The translations under genes and the position numbers were made by a program. A DNA stretch of 41,589 nucleotides from the NCBI GenBank assembly GCA_002296185.1, contig DBHM01000027.1:59320-100908 (forward strand), written 5' to 3'. The notes beneath the pieces are model-generated. The model made no database searches. It was not told where the DNA came from and was given only the letters and a program-made list of their open reading frames with translations. Every line of letters starts with the position of its first letter. The first letter of the stretch is position 1. This document shows positions 24,939 through 33,311 of the stretch, piece by piece. This stretch comes from Alphaproteobacteria bacterium UBA828 (GTDB taxonomy: Bacteria > Pseudomonadota > Alphaproteobacteria > UBA828).

Positions 24939-26723
24939 TTAGAAATTATTATTTGTTTCAGATGGATTCTCCTGTAATTGATGCAGACGGGCGTAAGAAC
25001 TATTTTCTAATAGTAAAGATTCATGATTACCTTTTTCTACCACCTGTCCTTTTTCAATTACATAAATCATATCGGCATCCCGGATAGTTGAGAGTCTATG
25101 TGCTATAACTAATGTCGTTCGACCCTTCATGAGCGTAGATAAAGCCATCTGTACTTGTCGTTCGCTTTCGCTATCGAGGGCTGATGTGGCTTCATCCAGT
25201 AATAAAATTGGAGCATCCTTTAGCATTGCTCGGGCAATACAAATTCTCTGTCTTTGACCCCCAGATAATTTAGAACCTTGTTCGCCTATTACTGTTTCGT
25301 ACTGTTTGGGCATTGCCATGATGAATTCATGGGCCCCAACGGACTTTGCGGCACTGATTATGCTTTCCTCGCTTGCGCCTAGACGTCCATAGGCAATGTT
25401 TGCTCTTACAGTATCATCAAATAATATAGCTTCCTGGCTTACTAGTCCTATTGACTCTCGTAACGATAATAGGGAAACATTTTTAATATCTGTTCCATCG
25501 ATCTTAATTACACCTTTAGTCGCATCATAAAAACGTGGAATAAGATTTAAAATCGTTGATTTTCCTGATCCAGAAGTTCCGACAAGCGCAACAGTATTCC
25601 CCGCAGGAATATCTATGGAAACTGACTTAAGTGCTTCTTTACTTGAGGAATACGAAAAGGAAACTTCTTGAAAGTTTATTGTCCCACCATCAACCTTTAG
25701 CTCGGTTGCTTGCGGTGTATCTTGGATAGCTGGTGCAGTATCCAGTATATTGAATACTCTTTGGGTTGCCGCTAAGCCTTCTTGTAGGCTTGTATTTAAA
25801 TTTGCTAGTGCTTTTAATGGTTGGTAAGCAAGAAGCATTGCAGTTATAAATGCAAAAAATTCTCCTGGAGTAAGCGTACTTTCCATCACTTGCCAGCCGC
25901 CATACAATATTATTATAGCAATAAAAATACCCCCCAAGGTTTCCATTATAGGGGTAGATGCTGCTCTAATTCTTAGTGCTTTAAAAATTAGCTGAAAAAC
26001 CTTTTCTATTAGTTTATTTGTTCTTTCTCGTTCATATGCCTCCATATTATAGGCTTTTACATGTCGAGCACCTTGAAATACCTCATTGAGCCTAGCTGTG
26101 AATCTACCTAATTCTGAAAGTGCAGAATTTGAGACTTTTCGTGTTCTCCTGCCAATACGGATTATTGGCAGTAAGGCTAATGGAAAAATGACAAATGCTA
26201 TTAAGGCTAAAGTCCAATCTTTCTCAAACATTACAGCAACTAAAAAGATCAATGTTAATGAGTCTTTTATCAAACCTGTCAGAGCATTTGAGACAGCGTT
26301 TCTCATTAGATTTACATCATTAGTAAGTCTCGAAATAAGTTTTCCTGAGGCGGTATCTTGAAAAAAAGCTAAATCAAAATTAAGTATGTGATGAAAGATT
26401 CTACTTTGAAGGTTGGCAATTATTCTTTGCCCTACGTATGCCATCAATACCCCTTGTACGAATGTAGCTATACCTTTGATTAAAGTGATAGCTACCACAG
26501 CAGCAGGAACAACAATAAGCATTGAGTTGTCTCTATCAATGAAAACTTGATCAAGTACAGGTTCCATTAGGTAGGCAAGAGCAGCTGTTGCGCCAGCAGC
26601 TAAAGCCATACACAAACCAGCAAGAACTAAGCGGCTGATATATGGTTTTACGAAATCTCTAACTAGTCGGGATAAAAGGTATCGCGTACTAGCTGGGGTT
26701 TGGTCCTCTAAAATTACGGACAA
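24939..26723 (-). CDS. msbA: MsbA-type lipid A / multidrug ABC transporter (fused TMD-NBD)
   Basis: This 594-residue half-transporter has six membrane segments in residues about 30-310 and one ATPase domain. Walker A GTSGSGKST lies at 382-390, signature LSGGQ at 486-490 and Walker B ILLLDE at 506-511; an H-loop AHRLST follows. MsbA homodimers flip lipid A-core across the inner membrane. The lipid A gene neighbourhood supports that role over drug export. The start is TTG: an in-frame stop lies 12 bases upstream, and the next in-frame ATG would cut into the first membrane helix. No well-spaced ribosome binding site is seen. Confidence 0.9.
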   Translation of the reverse strand: MSVILEDQTPASTRYLLSRLVRDFVKPYISRLVLAGLCMALAAGATAALAYLMEPVLDQVFIDRDNSMLIVVPAAVVAITLIKGIATFVQGVLMAYVGQRIIANLQSRIFHHILNFDLAFFQDTASGKLISRLTNDVNLMRNAVSNALTGLIKDSLTLIFLVAVMFEKDWTLALIAFVIFPLALLPIIRIGRRTRKVSNSALSELGRFTARLNEVFQGARHVKAYNMEAYERERTNKLIEKVFQLIFKALRIRAASTPIMETLGGIFIAIIILYGGWQVMESTLTPGEFFAFITAMLLAYQPLKALANLNTSLQEGLAATQRVFNILDTAPAIQDTPQATELKVDGGTINFQEVSFSYSSSKEALKSVSIDIPAGNTVALVGTSGSGKSTILNLIPRFYDATKGVIKIDGTDIKNVSLLSLRESIGLVSQEAILFDDTVRANIAYGRLGASEESIISAAKSVGAHEFIMAMPKQYETVIGEQGSKLSGGQRQRICIARAMLKDAPILLLDEATSALDSESERQVQMALSTLMKGRTTLVIAHRLSTIRDADMIYVIEKGQVVEKGNHESLLLENSSYARLHQLQENPSETNNNF

Positions 26724-26850
26724 GGGTGAGTCTCAAGGTCCTTTTAATTTGAGTTTAAAATAAATAAAGTCTGACCACACTAGTATTTTTGTCTTATTAT
26801 CATATCATGAACATTTCTTAGCTGCTATATTAGTGAGGAAGATATTTGAG

Positions 26851-27651
26851 CTAATATGCAAAACTCTCCAATCTTTCAATTATATTGCCATGAATCCGGC
26901 CATTGCTAGCGGCGCAAGTATTGTGCCGAGGGGAATTACAATTATAGATAAGAGGCATTCCCTTCAGAGAAGTAACCATTCCTCCGGCTTCTTCTACTAA
27001 TAAGTGTCCGGCGCAAATATCCCAATCATTTTTAGGCCAAACGCTTGCTGCTGCGTCGTATTGACCTGCAGCTACTAGAGCAAATTTATATGCTATTGAA
27101 GATACTGTTTGCACGGTGTCTTTTGAGAAATAATTTGCCCAGCCTGACTCTTTATTTTCTGAGCGACTAGATAAGATGCTTATTCTTTGATCTTTTCTGG
27201 TGTTACTTACATTGATGGAGTTGTTGTTTAAAGTTGCCCCTCCCCCTGCAAAAGCAGAAAACGTCTGTCTATTTGCTGGATTTGATACCACTGCAGCGAT
27301 TGGCTTACCGCCTTCTACAAGTGCTACTGAAATTGCGAATTCTGCAATACCGTTTAAATAACTATTAGTCCCATCAATTGGATCCACCACCCAAGTTCTC
27401 GAGCATTTTAGTCTCGATCCATCATCAACTGTTTCCTCTGATAGCCAGCCATAATTTGGTCGAGCTGTCATAAGTATTTCATAGAGATTTTCATTGACTT
27501 CCTTATCTGCTTCACAGACAGGATGATAAGTAGATTTTTGCCAAATTTTTTGTTCTTTTCCAAATCGTGCAAGGGCTAGTGAAGAGCTAGATTCTACTGC
27601 ATGAAGCATTAAAGTCAGGTCAGATTTAAGTTCTTGATCGTAACTACTCAT
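26851..27651 (-). CDS. Inositol monophosphatase / 3'(2'),5'-bisphosphate nucleotidase family protein
   Basis: This 266-residue Mg2+/Li+-dependent phosphatase has the family's metal site. Acidic residues in LSEETVDD (72-73) are followed by WVVDPIDGTNSYLNG (Asp90, Asp93), and the C-terminal WDICAGHLLVEEAGGMV is the second signature. Members act on inositol phosphates, 3'-phosphoadenosine 5'-phosphate (CysQ) or fructose 1,6-bisphosphate, and sequence alone does not decide. The ATG overlaps the pmbA stop (ATGA), a conserved pmbA-phosphatase pairing in alphaproteobacteria. Confidence 0.9.
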   Translation of the reverse strand: MSSYDQELKSDLTLMLHAVESSSSLALARFGKEQKIWQKSTYHPVCEADKEVNENLYEILMTARPNYGWLSEETVDDGSRLKCSRTWVVDPIDGTNSYLNGIAEFAISVALVEGGKPIAAVVSNPANRQTFSAFAGGGATLNNNSINVSNTRKDQRISILSSRSENKESGWANYFSKDTVQTVSSIAYKFALVAAGQYDAAASVWPKNDWDICAGHLLVEEAGGMVTSLKGMPLIYNCNSPRHNTCAASNGRIHGNIIERLESFAY

Positions 27652-28994
27652 CTTCCTGCAACCATCATATCTTCAATTCTAATTGTTGGGGCGTCTATAC
27701 CGTATTTAAATACCAAATCGTTTGCTGGACTAAGTTTTTGGAACATTTCTCCTAGATTTCCAGCAATAGTAATTTCGCTAACCGGATGGGTAATTTCTCC
27801 GTTTTCTATCATGAATCCTGATGCGCCCCTGCTATAATCCCCGGTAACTAAATTAACTCCCATACCCATCAAGTCTGTAACATATAATCCTGTGCTTATA
27901 TCAGAAAATAGGTCTGTTGGATCAACTTCTCCGGCTTCCAAATATAGATTACTTGGTGCAGGAGATGGATAAGAGTTAGTGGATCGACTAGCATGGCCTG
28001 TCGTTTTTAGGTTTAACTGTTTAGCTGTATTAGAATCTAGAATCCAACTGTTTAAAACTCCATCACTTACAATTTTTAGTTTATTGGTATTGACACCCTC
28101 TCCATCGAAGGGTCTAGATCTGAGACCGCGAATACGGTGAGGATCATCGTAAATATTTATGTTAGGAGAAAATATAGGACTATTAAGCTTCTTATCTAAA
28201 AAGCTAGTTTGTCGAGAGATGGAAGTGCCTGATACTGCACTAGAGAAATGATGAAGGAGGCTATTAGAGACTCTTGGGTCATATATTACAGGCATTCGTC
28301 CAGATTGAATCTTACGTGCACCCAATCGTTGGACAGCTTTTTCGCCCGCAGTTTTTCCTACATTTATAGGTTTTAATAGGTCCATTTTATGACATGCAAC
28401 TGAAAACTCATAGTCTCTTTCCATATCAGTGCCTGAGCCGGCAATAACAGATGCACTTAAAGAATGTCTCGTATATTCATACTGGTTAAAAAACCCTTCA
28501 GAGTTTGCGAGTATTAAATTCGTATGTGAGTAGCCCGCTTCGCTACCTTCTGAGTTTGTTACACCCTCTACATTTAATGCTTCTTCTTCAGCTTTAATTG
28601 CCTCATCAAAAATATCTTTAGGATTAGCCTGCAGAATATCAGTTGTATTTAAATCAGGGCATTTTGTAGCAAAAAGAGAAGTTTCAACTAAACCACAGTA
28701 GGGATCTTCTGGAACTGCTTTAGCCATACTAATAGCTCGAGAAACTGTATCGTTCAGCGTATCCCTACTGCTGATGCTTGTTGATACTAAGGATTGTTTG
28801 TTGCCTATGAATACTCTTAAGCCTATATCCAAGCTTTCAGATTGTTCCAAACCCTCGGGTTTCCCCATACGACAACTTACATTTATGCCTGTATTTGCAA
28901 TTAGAATAGCATCTGCTGATTCAGCACCATTTTTTTTAGCTATGGTTAGAACGCTTTTTAGTAAATCCTCGTTATAGCGTGCAGAGTTTTCCAT
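27648..28994 (-). CDS. pmbA: TldE/PmbA, non-metal-binding partner of the TldD protease
   Basis: PmbA (TldE) pairs with TldD to form a heterodimeric cytoplasmic protease that digests unfolded peptides, matures microcin B17 and processes CcdA in E. coli. The 448-residue protein aligns with the TldD/PmbA fold: an N-terminal DAILIANTGINVS region, a central GEKAVQRLGARKI and a C-terminal GLYVTDLMGMGVN. The HExxxH zinc site of TldD is absent, as expected for TldE. The partner gene tldD lies in this window at 34.7-36.1 kb. ubiD is 63 bases upstream on the same strand. Confidence 0.92.
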   Translation of the reverse strand: MENSARYNEDLLKSVLTIAKKNGAESADAILIANTGINVSCRMGKPEGLEQSESLDIGLRVFIGNKQSLVSTSISSRDTLNDTVSRAISMAKAVPEDPYCGLVETSLFATKCPDLNTTDILQANPKDIFDEAIKAEEEALNVEGVTNSEGSEAGYSHTNLILANSEGFFNQYEYTRHSLSASVIAGSGTDMERDYEFSVACHKMDLLKPINVGKTAGEKAVQRLGARKIQSGRMPVIYDPRVSNSLLHHFSSAVSGTSISRQTSFLDKKLNSPIFSPNINIYDDPHRIRGLRSRPFDGEGVNTNKLKIVSDGVLNSWILDSNTAKQLNLKTTGHASRSTNSYPSPAPSNLYLEAGEVDPTDLFSDISTGLYVTDLMGMGVNLVTGDYSRGASGFMIENGEITHPVSEITIAGNLGEMFQKLSPANDLVFKYGIDAPTIRIEDMMVAGR

Positions 28995-29057
28995 CAGTTT
29001 TTTCCTATAAAACTATGTTAAATTTTAGAAGAGTAAAACACTGGAAGATTTGAAGTT

Positions 29058-30563
29058 TTACCATATTGGTTTTCCTGATCCAGGAAGGCCAAGTTTATCC
29101 CATTTTTTAGAAACTCGTTGGATGATTTCATTTTCCATTCTTATCTTTTTCCCCCATTCACGACTAGTTTCTGGTGGTATTTTAGTGGTTGCATCTAAAC
29201 CAATTTTAGAGCCGAGGCCTGATACCGGACTGGCAAAATCAAGATAGTCTATAGGAGTATTCTCTATTAACGTAATATCTCTCGAGGGATCCATATTTGT
29301 TGACATTGCCCACATGACTTCTTTCCAGTCTCTGGCGTTAATATCCTCATCTACAATTATCACCCATTTTGTATAAATAAATTGACGTAAATATGACCAA
29401 ACTCCCATCATTAATCTTTTAGCATGTCCGGGATAGGCTTTTTCTATAGATACAACGGCTATTCGGTAGCTACATCCTTCGGGTGGAAGCCAAAAGTCCT
29501 TTATCTCAGGAAATTGTTGCTGCATTAAGGGAATAAAGACTTCATTAAGGGCTTCGCCGAGTACGCTTGGTTCATCAGGAGGTTTTCCAGTATAAGTAGA
29601 GAGATAAATAGGTTTATTTCTCATAGTAATCGCTGAAATAGTAAATACAGGGAATGGTTCAACAGAGTTATAGTAGCCTGTATGGTCTCCGTAGGGCCCT
29701 TCATTTTCATAATTTTCAAGACTGACATGCCCCTCTAAAATTATCTCTGCTTCAGCTGGGACTTCTAGTGGGATTGTTTTACACTGCACTAGCTCAACCT
29801 TTGCCCCCCTAAGGAGTCCTGCAAATTGATATTCTGATAGCGTATCTGGTACCGGAGTAACTGCCGCAAGGATGACTCCTGGGTCTGCTCCGATTACTAC
29901 TGCCGCAGGTAAGGGTTCGCTCTTTTCATTCTTCCATCTCCTATGGTGTTGAGCCCCCCCACGATGTTTTAGCCATCGCATGAGTGTTTGCCGCTCATTG
30001 ATAACCTGCATACGGTAAATACCAAGATTATAATTATCACTTCGATCTTTCCCTGGGCCTTTTGTTACTACTAGTGGCCAAGTTATTAGTGGTGCAGGTT
30101 CATTGGGCCAGCAAGTTTGGATAGGTATTTTATTTAGATCAATGTCGTTGTCTTGAAGCACTATTTCTTGACATGGAGCAGCCCGTACCTGTTTAGGTTT
30201 CATTGTCATCACAGTTTTTAGTAAGGGTAACATCTCAATTGCTTCTTTCCAGCCGCCGGGTGGTTCTGGCTGGCGAAGAAATGCAAGAGTTTCTCCTATA
30301 TTCCGTAATTTGTCAGGAGTGGTGCCCATCCCTAATGCCACTCTTTCAACAGTCCCAAATAAGTTAATTAACATAGGCATTTCTGAAGGATTTCCATCTG
30401 ATTTAATAACATTCTCAAACAGGACTGCAGGCCCGTTTTCTGATATTAATCGTGTTTGAATTTCTGTTGCCTCAAGTACACTAGAAACAGGTGTCTGAGT
30501 CCTTACAAGATTGCCTGTCTTTTCTAGTTGTTCAATAAAATCTCGCAGTGATTTATATGCCAT
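29058..30563 (-). CDS. ubiD: UbiD family decarboxylase (3-octaprenyl-4-hydroxybenzoate carboxy-lyase)
   Basis: UbiD uses prenylated FMN, made by UbiX, to decarboxylate the polyprenylated hydroxybenzoate intermediate of ubiquinone synthesis. The 501-residue protein begins MAYKSLRDFIEQLEKTGNL, the usual start. It has MRWLKHRGGAQHH around the prFMN-binding arginine and NEGPYGDHTGYY with conserved acidic residues. The length is normal for UbiD. ubiA lies about 0.9 kb away, which supports the ubiquinone assignment over other UbiD-like decarboxylases. ubiX is not in the window. Confidence 0.93.
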   Translation of the reverse strand: MAYKSLRDFIEQLEKTGNLVRTQTPVSSVLEATEIQTRLISENGPAVLFENVIKSDGNPSEMPMLINLFGTVERVALGMGTTPDKLRNIGETLAFLRQPEPPGGWKEAIEMLPLLKTVMTMKPKQVRAAPCQEIVLQDNDIDLNKIPIQTCWPNEPAPLITWPLVVTKGPGKDRSDNYNLGIYRMQVINERQTLMRWLKHRGGAQHHRRWKNEKSEPLPAAVVIGADPGVILAAVTPVPDTLSEYQFAGLLRGAKVELVQCKTIPLEVPAEAEIILEGHVSLENYENEGPYGDHTGYYNSVEPFPVFTISAITMRNKPIYLSTYTGKPPDEPSVLGEALNEVFIPLMQQQFPEIKDFWLPPEGCSYRIAVVSIEKAYPGHAKRLMMGVWSYLRQFIYTKWVIIVDEDINARDWKEVMWAMSTNMDPSRDITLIENTPIDYLDFASPVSGLGSKIGLDATTKIPPETSREWGKKIRMENEIIQRVSKKWDKLGLPGSGKPIW

Positions 30564-30777
30564 GCATAAATATCCTTAATGCGTTGACTAAATAATAACT
30601 AATGCTAACAAATAATATACTTCAATTGTTAAAAGCGTTAGGGCTAATTTTACAAAGTATGACTATCTATGGTAGGAGGCCAAAATTCAAAATAAATTTT
30701 ATACCGATATTATTAGAGAGGCTCTAGATTATCCATTCTTTCGTCCTTCATTTCCGTTTATTTTTAATAACGGTAAG

Positions 30778-31452
30778 GTGGAGAGAATTGATAATCTGAC
30801 ATTAGAGAAATTGAATTTTAGACTAAAAGAATTAGGTTGGCCTAGTATAAGAGACCTCATACCTGTATTGGCATATGGCGCAAATGCTTCCCCTTCAAGG
30901 CTGGCGATAAAATTTCAATCTATGAATCCTGGAGCTATAATCCCAGTTATTCCAGCTACTCTTCATGATTTTGATATAGTATTTGCAAGCCACTTTTCTA
31001 GCTATGGGTCAATTCCTGCTACCTTGCAGGAGAGTCCTGGAACAAGAGTCAGTGTTTCGGTCACGTGGTTTAACGAAAAACTTTTAGAACGAATGAATGA
31101 GACTGAATTAGGGAATAGAAATTACGTTCTTGGCTCGTCGGATAAGATTTATTTGGATATTGAGAGTATAGGACGCGTAAAAAATATCTATAGTTACTGG
31201 ACGAAACGAGGATGTTTATTAATTCATGGTAGTCCTATTTCATTAAAAGCTATTTTGGCATCAAATAGAAAATTTATAGAATATGAAGAACGTGAAATTT
31301 TAGAAAAAATAAGAAAGATTCTGAGTATAGAAGTTCCTTTGGAAAATATGATTGTAAGTATAAGAAATGATAGCCAACTAAGAAAAAAACAAAATCTAAT
31401 TTTGACGAGGTATGCTTCTCAGTCTGAGCCTTGTGCATTCAGTGAAGAATAG
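30778..31452 (+). CDS. Conserved uncharacterised protein with a gamma-glutamylcyclotransferase-like YGAN motif
   Basis: I do not recognise a named function. From the GTG at 30778 the product has 224 residues. LAYGANASPSRLAIKF (from about residue 31) recalls the YGSN motif at the start of the gamma-glutamylcyclotransferase fold. HDFDIVFASHFSSYGSIPATL and VSVTWF follow, blocks I have seen in unnamed alphaproteobacterial proteins. No signal peptide or membrane segment is visible. The frame stays open back to 30676, and the upstream codons look coding (YPFFRPSFPFIF). There is no ATG, GTG or TTG there, but AGGAGG at 30674-30679 sits 5 bases before an in-frame ATT at 30685. The real protein may be 255 residues. 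It lies between ubiD and ubiA. Confidence 0.75.
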   Translation: MERIDNLTLEKLNFRLKELGWPSIRDLIPVLAYGANASPSRLAIKFQSMNPGAIIPVIPATLHDFDIVFASHFSSYGSIPATLQESPGTRVSVSVTWFNEKLLERMNETELGNRNYVLGSSDKIYLDIESIGRVKNIYSYWTKRGCLLIHGSPISLKAILASNRKFIEYEEREILEKIRKILSIEVPLENMIVSIRNDSQLRKKQNLILTRYASQSEPCAFSEE

Positions 31453-31469
31453 TAGTAAATTTAAAAATT

Positions 31470-32390
31470 TTAGTTCCATATATTGGAGCAAAGTATCCCG
31501 AAGAATATAATTGCACCTACCCAGGCATTTGACCTAAATCGTAATAGGCAGTTATTGCTATTATTAGGCAACAAGGACCATGTCTGCCAGAGGAAGTGAA
31601 CAGCGCAGATGCTTATGGCTATCCATAAGGGCCATCCTGCATTAGAAAATAAACCTGCAATACATAAAAAACATGTACTTAGAGCATAGAATGCACCTAT
31701 CCATTTGTTGGGTTTGTCTCCTAGTGCAATAGCGCTAGATTTAACTCCGATAATTGAATCTTCAGCCTTATCCTGAAGAGCATAAATTGTATCATATCCC
31801 AGGGTCCAAAATATTCCTGCTATATAAAGAAATACAGCCGGCAGACCAATAGAGTTATCATAAGCAGCCCATGCCACAAGTGCTCCCCAATTAAATGTCA
31901 AACCTAAAAAAATCTGAGGCCAATGAGTTATTCTCTTCATCAGAGGGTAGGTAAAAACTAAAAATAGTGAGGCAATACAGAGATATATTGCTAAATCATT
32001 TAACAGTATAAGAAGAAGACAGCTTGCTGCTAGCAGCGCTGTTAGAAACAGTAATGCGTTACGGACAGAAATTTGACCACTTGCGATTGGTCTGCTCAGT
32101 GTGCGTTGAACCTTTGAGTCTATTTTCCTATCTATTATATCATTATATACGCATCCCGCACTTCTCATTAGAAGTGCACCTAATGCAAAGATCCCACAGA
32201 GTCTTATATCTGGCATACCATTTGTTACGAGTGCTAGACTCCAAAAGCATGGCCATAACAAAAGCCATGTGCCTATTGGTCGATCAAGGCGCACTAAAGC
32301 AGCGTAGGGCTTGAGTCTTCGCGGAAGAAGCCTTTCAATATAACCAACTCTTTTATCAGGGCTGGGGTTATTTAAGTTTGTGACGTTCAT
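31470..32390 (-). CDS. ubiA: 4-hydroxybenzoate polyprenyltransferase
   Basis: UbiA is an inner-membrane prenyltransferase that attaches the polyprenyl tail to 4-hydroxybenzoate, an early ubiquinone step. The 306-residue protein has about eight or nine membrane helices. Two aspartate-rich motifs bind Mg-diphosphate: NDIIDRKIDSKV and LQDKAEDSIIG. PIGTWLLLWP near the N-terminus and SRPIASGQIS are typical of UbiA. It diverges from rsmE with a 57-base gap and converges on the uncharacterised gene with a 17-base gap. Confidence 0.95.
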   Translation of the reverse strand: MNVTNLNNPSPDKRVGYIERLLPRRLKPYAALVRLDRPIGTWLLLWPCFWSLALVTNGMPDIRLCGIFALGALLMRSAGCVYNDIIDRKIDSKVQRTLSRPIASGQISVRNALLFLTALLAASCLLLILLNDLAIYLCIASLFLVFTYPLMKRITHWPQIFLGLTFNWGALVAWAAYDNSIGLPAVFLYIAGIFWTLGYDTIYALQDKAEDSIIGVKSSAIALGDKPNKWIGAFYALSTCFLCIAGLFSNAGWPLWIAISICAVHFLWQTWSLLPNNSNNCLLRFRSNAWVGAIIFFGILCSNIWN

Positions 32391-32447
32391 ATGAATAATC
32401 TATGTGGTATAGTTAATATGCTAGAAAGAGATTATAAGTATTAGGGA

Positions 32448-33221
32448 ATGTCTATAAATATAAAAAATCCTTCCACTATTGACGCACGGTCTGGAAAAGT
32501 GCGGCTTTTTGTCAGTGAATCCTTTAATGCTGGAAAACAAATAAAAATCATTGGTAATCAACTGCATTATCTAAGAAATGTAATGCGTATGGCAAGATAT
32601 GACACAATACTAGTTTTTAATGGGATTGAAGGGGAGTGGATAGCTGAAATTTCTAATATAAATCGTCAAAAAGGGATAATAATTCTAAAGGAATGCACAC
32701 GTATTCAGTCAGAAAAGTCTAATTCATGGCTTTTATTTGCTCCTTTAAAGTCCTCTCGTACTGATTTTTTAATCGAAAAATCTACCGAAATAGGAGTTGG
32801 TAATTTAGTTCCATTAATTACCGATTACACGCAAACAAAAAGATTTAATGTAGAAAAACACTATAAGAATGCTGTGGAGGCGGCAGAACAATGTGGTAGA
32901 TTAGATGTCCCAATAATATCCTCACTATCCACTCTTGATTCTATTCTTAAGTCTTGGCCTAGTGATCGACTCTTATTTTTTTGTGACGAACAGAATGGTC
33001 GAGCTCTGTCTAGATCACTTACACAAGAGGGAAATCTTAGTGAAGGGCTGGCTTTTATCGTAGGTCCAGAAGGTGGGTTTTCAGTTTCGGAGCGCGAGAC
33101 CTTGCTTGCAAGGCATTTTATAAGACAAGTCTCTTTAGGTCCATTTACACTCCGTTCAGAGACTGCTGCACTGGTTGCGCTGGGCATGGGTTTGAGATCA
33201 GAAGTTTTTACAAAATCTTAA
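32448..33221 (+). CDS. rsmE: 16S rRNA (uracil1498-N3)-methyltransferase
   Basis: RsmE methylates U1498 of 16S rRNA. The 257-residue protein has the N-terminal PUA-like domain (RLFVSE, LHYLRNVMRM) and a C-terminal SPOUT knot with FIVGPEGGFSVSE and LGPFTLRSETAAL. The N-terminus before RLFVSE is about 18 residues, longer than usual. AGGGA directly abuts the ATG, which is poor spacing, so the true start is uncertain, though no better in-frame start is evident. Order rsmE-gshA is common in alphaproteobacteria, usually with ubiA divergent, as here. Confidence 0.94.
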   Translation: MSINIKNPSTIDARSGKVRLFVSESFNAGKQIKIIGNQLHYLRNVMRMARYDTILVFNGIEGEWIAEISNINRQKGIIILKECTRIQSEKSNSWLLFAPLKSSRTDFLIEKSTEIGVGNLVPLITDYTQTKRFNVEKHYKNAVEAAEQCGRLDVPIISSLSTLDSILKSWPSDRLLFFCDEQNGRALSRSLTQEGNLSEGLAFIVGPEGGFSVSERETLLARHFIRQVSLGPFTLRSETAALVALGMGLRSEVFTKS

Positions 33222-33245
33222 ATGTGGAAATACTTGCCCGAAAGC

Positions 33246-33284
33246 GCCAATCAGCGTATCACGGTATTGGTAATTTTTGTTTTT
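33246..33284 (+). terminator. Candidate Rho-independent terminator after rsmE
   Basis: GCCAAT (33246-33251) pairs with ATTGGT (33266-33271, one G-U pair). A short inner CGT/ACG stem lies inside the loop, and a T-rich tract (TTTTTGTTTTT) follows. It is located 25 bases after the rsmE stop and before gshA. The stem is short and bulged, so strength is uncertain and read-through into gshA is possible. Confidence 0.4.
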
Positions 33285-33311
33285 CTATAACAGTATAATT
33301 GTGATTATTTT

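Noticed and set aside
33222..33290. 22-codon ORF directly after rsmE
   Set aside because: No ribosome binding site or conserved feature is seen, and it overlaps the candidate terminator.
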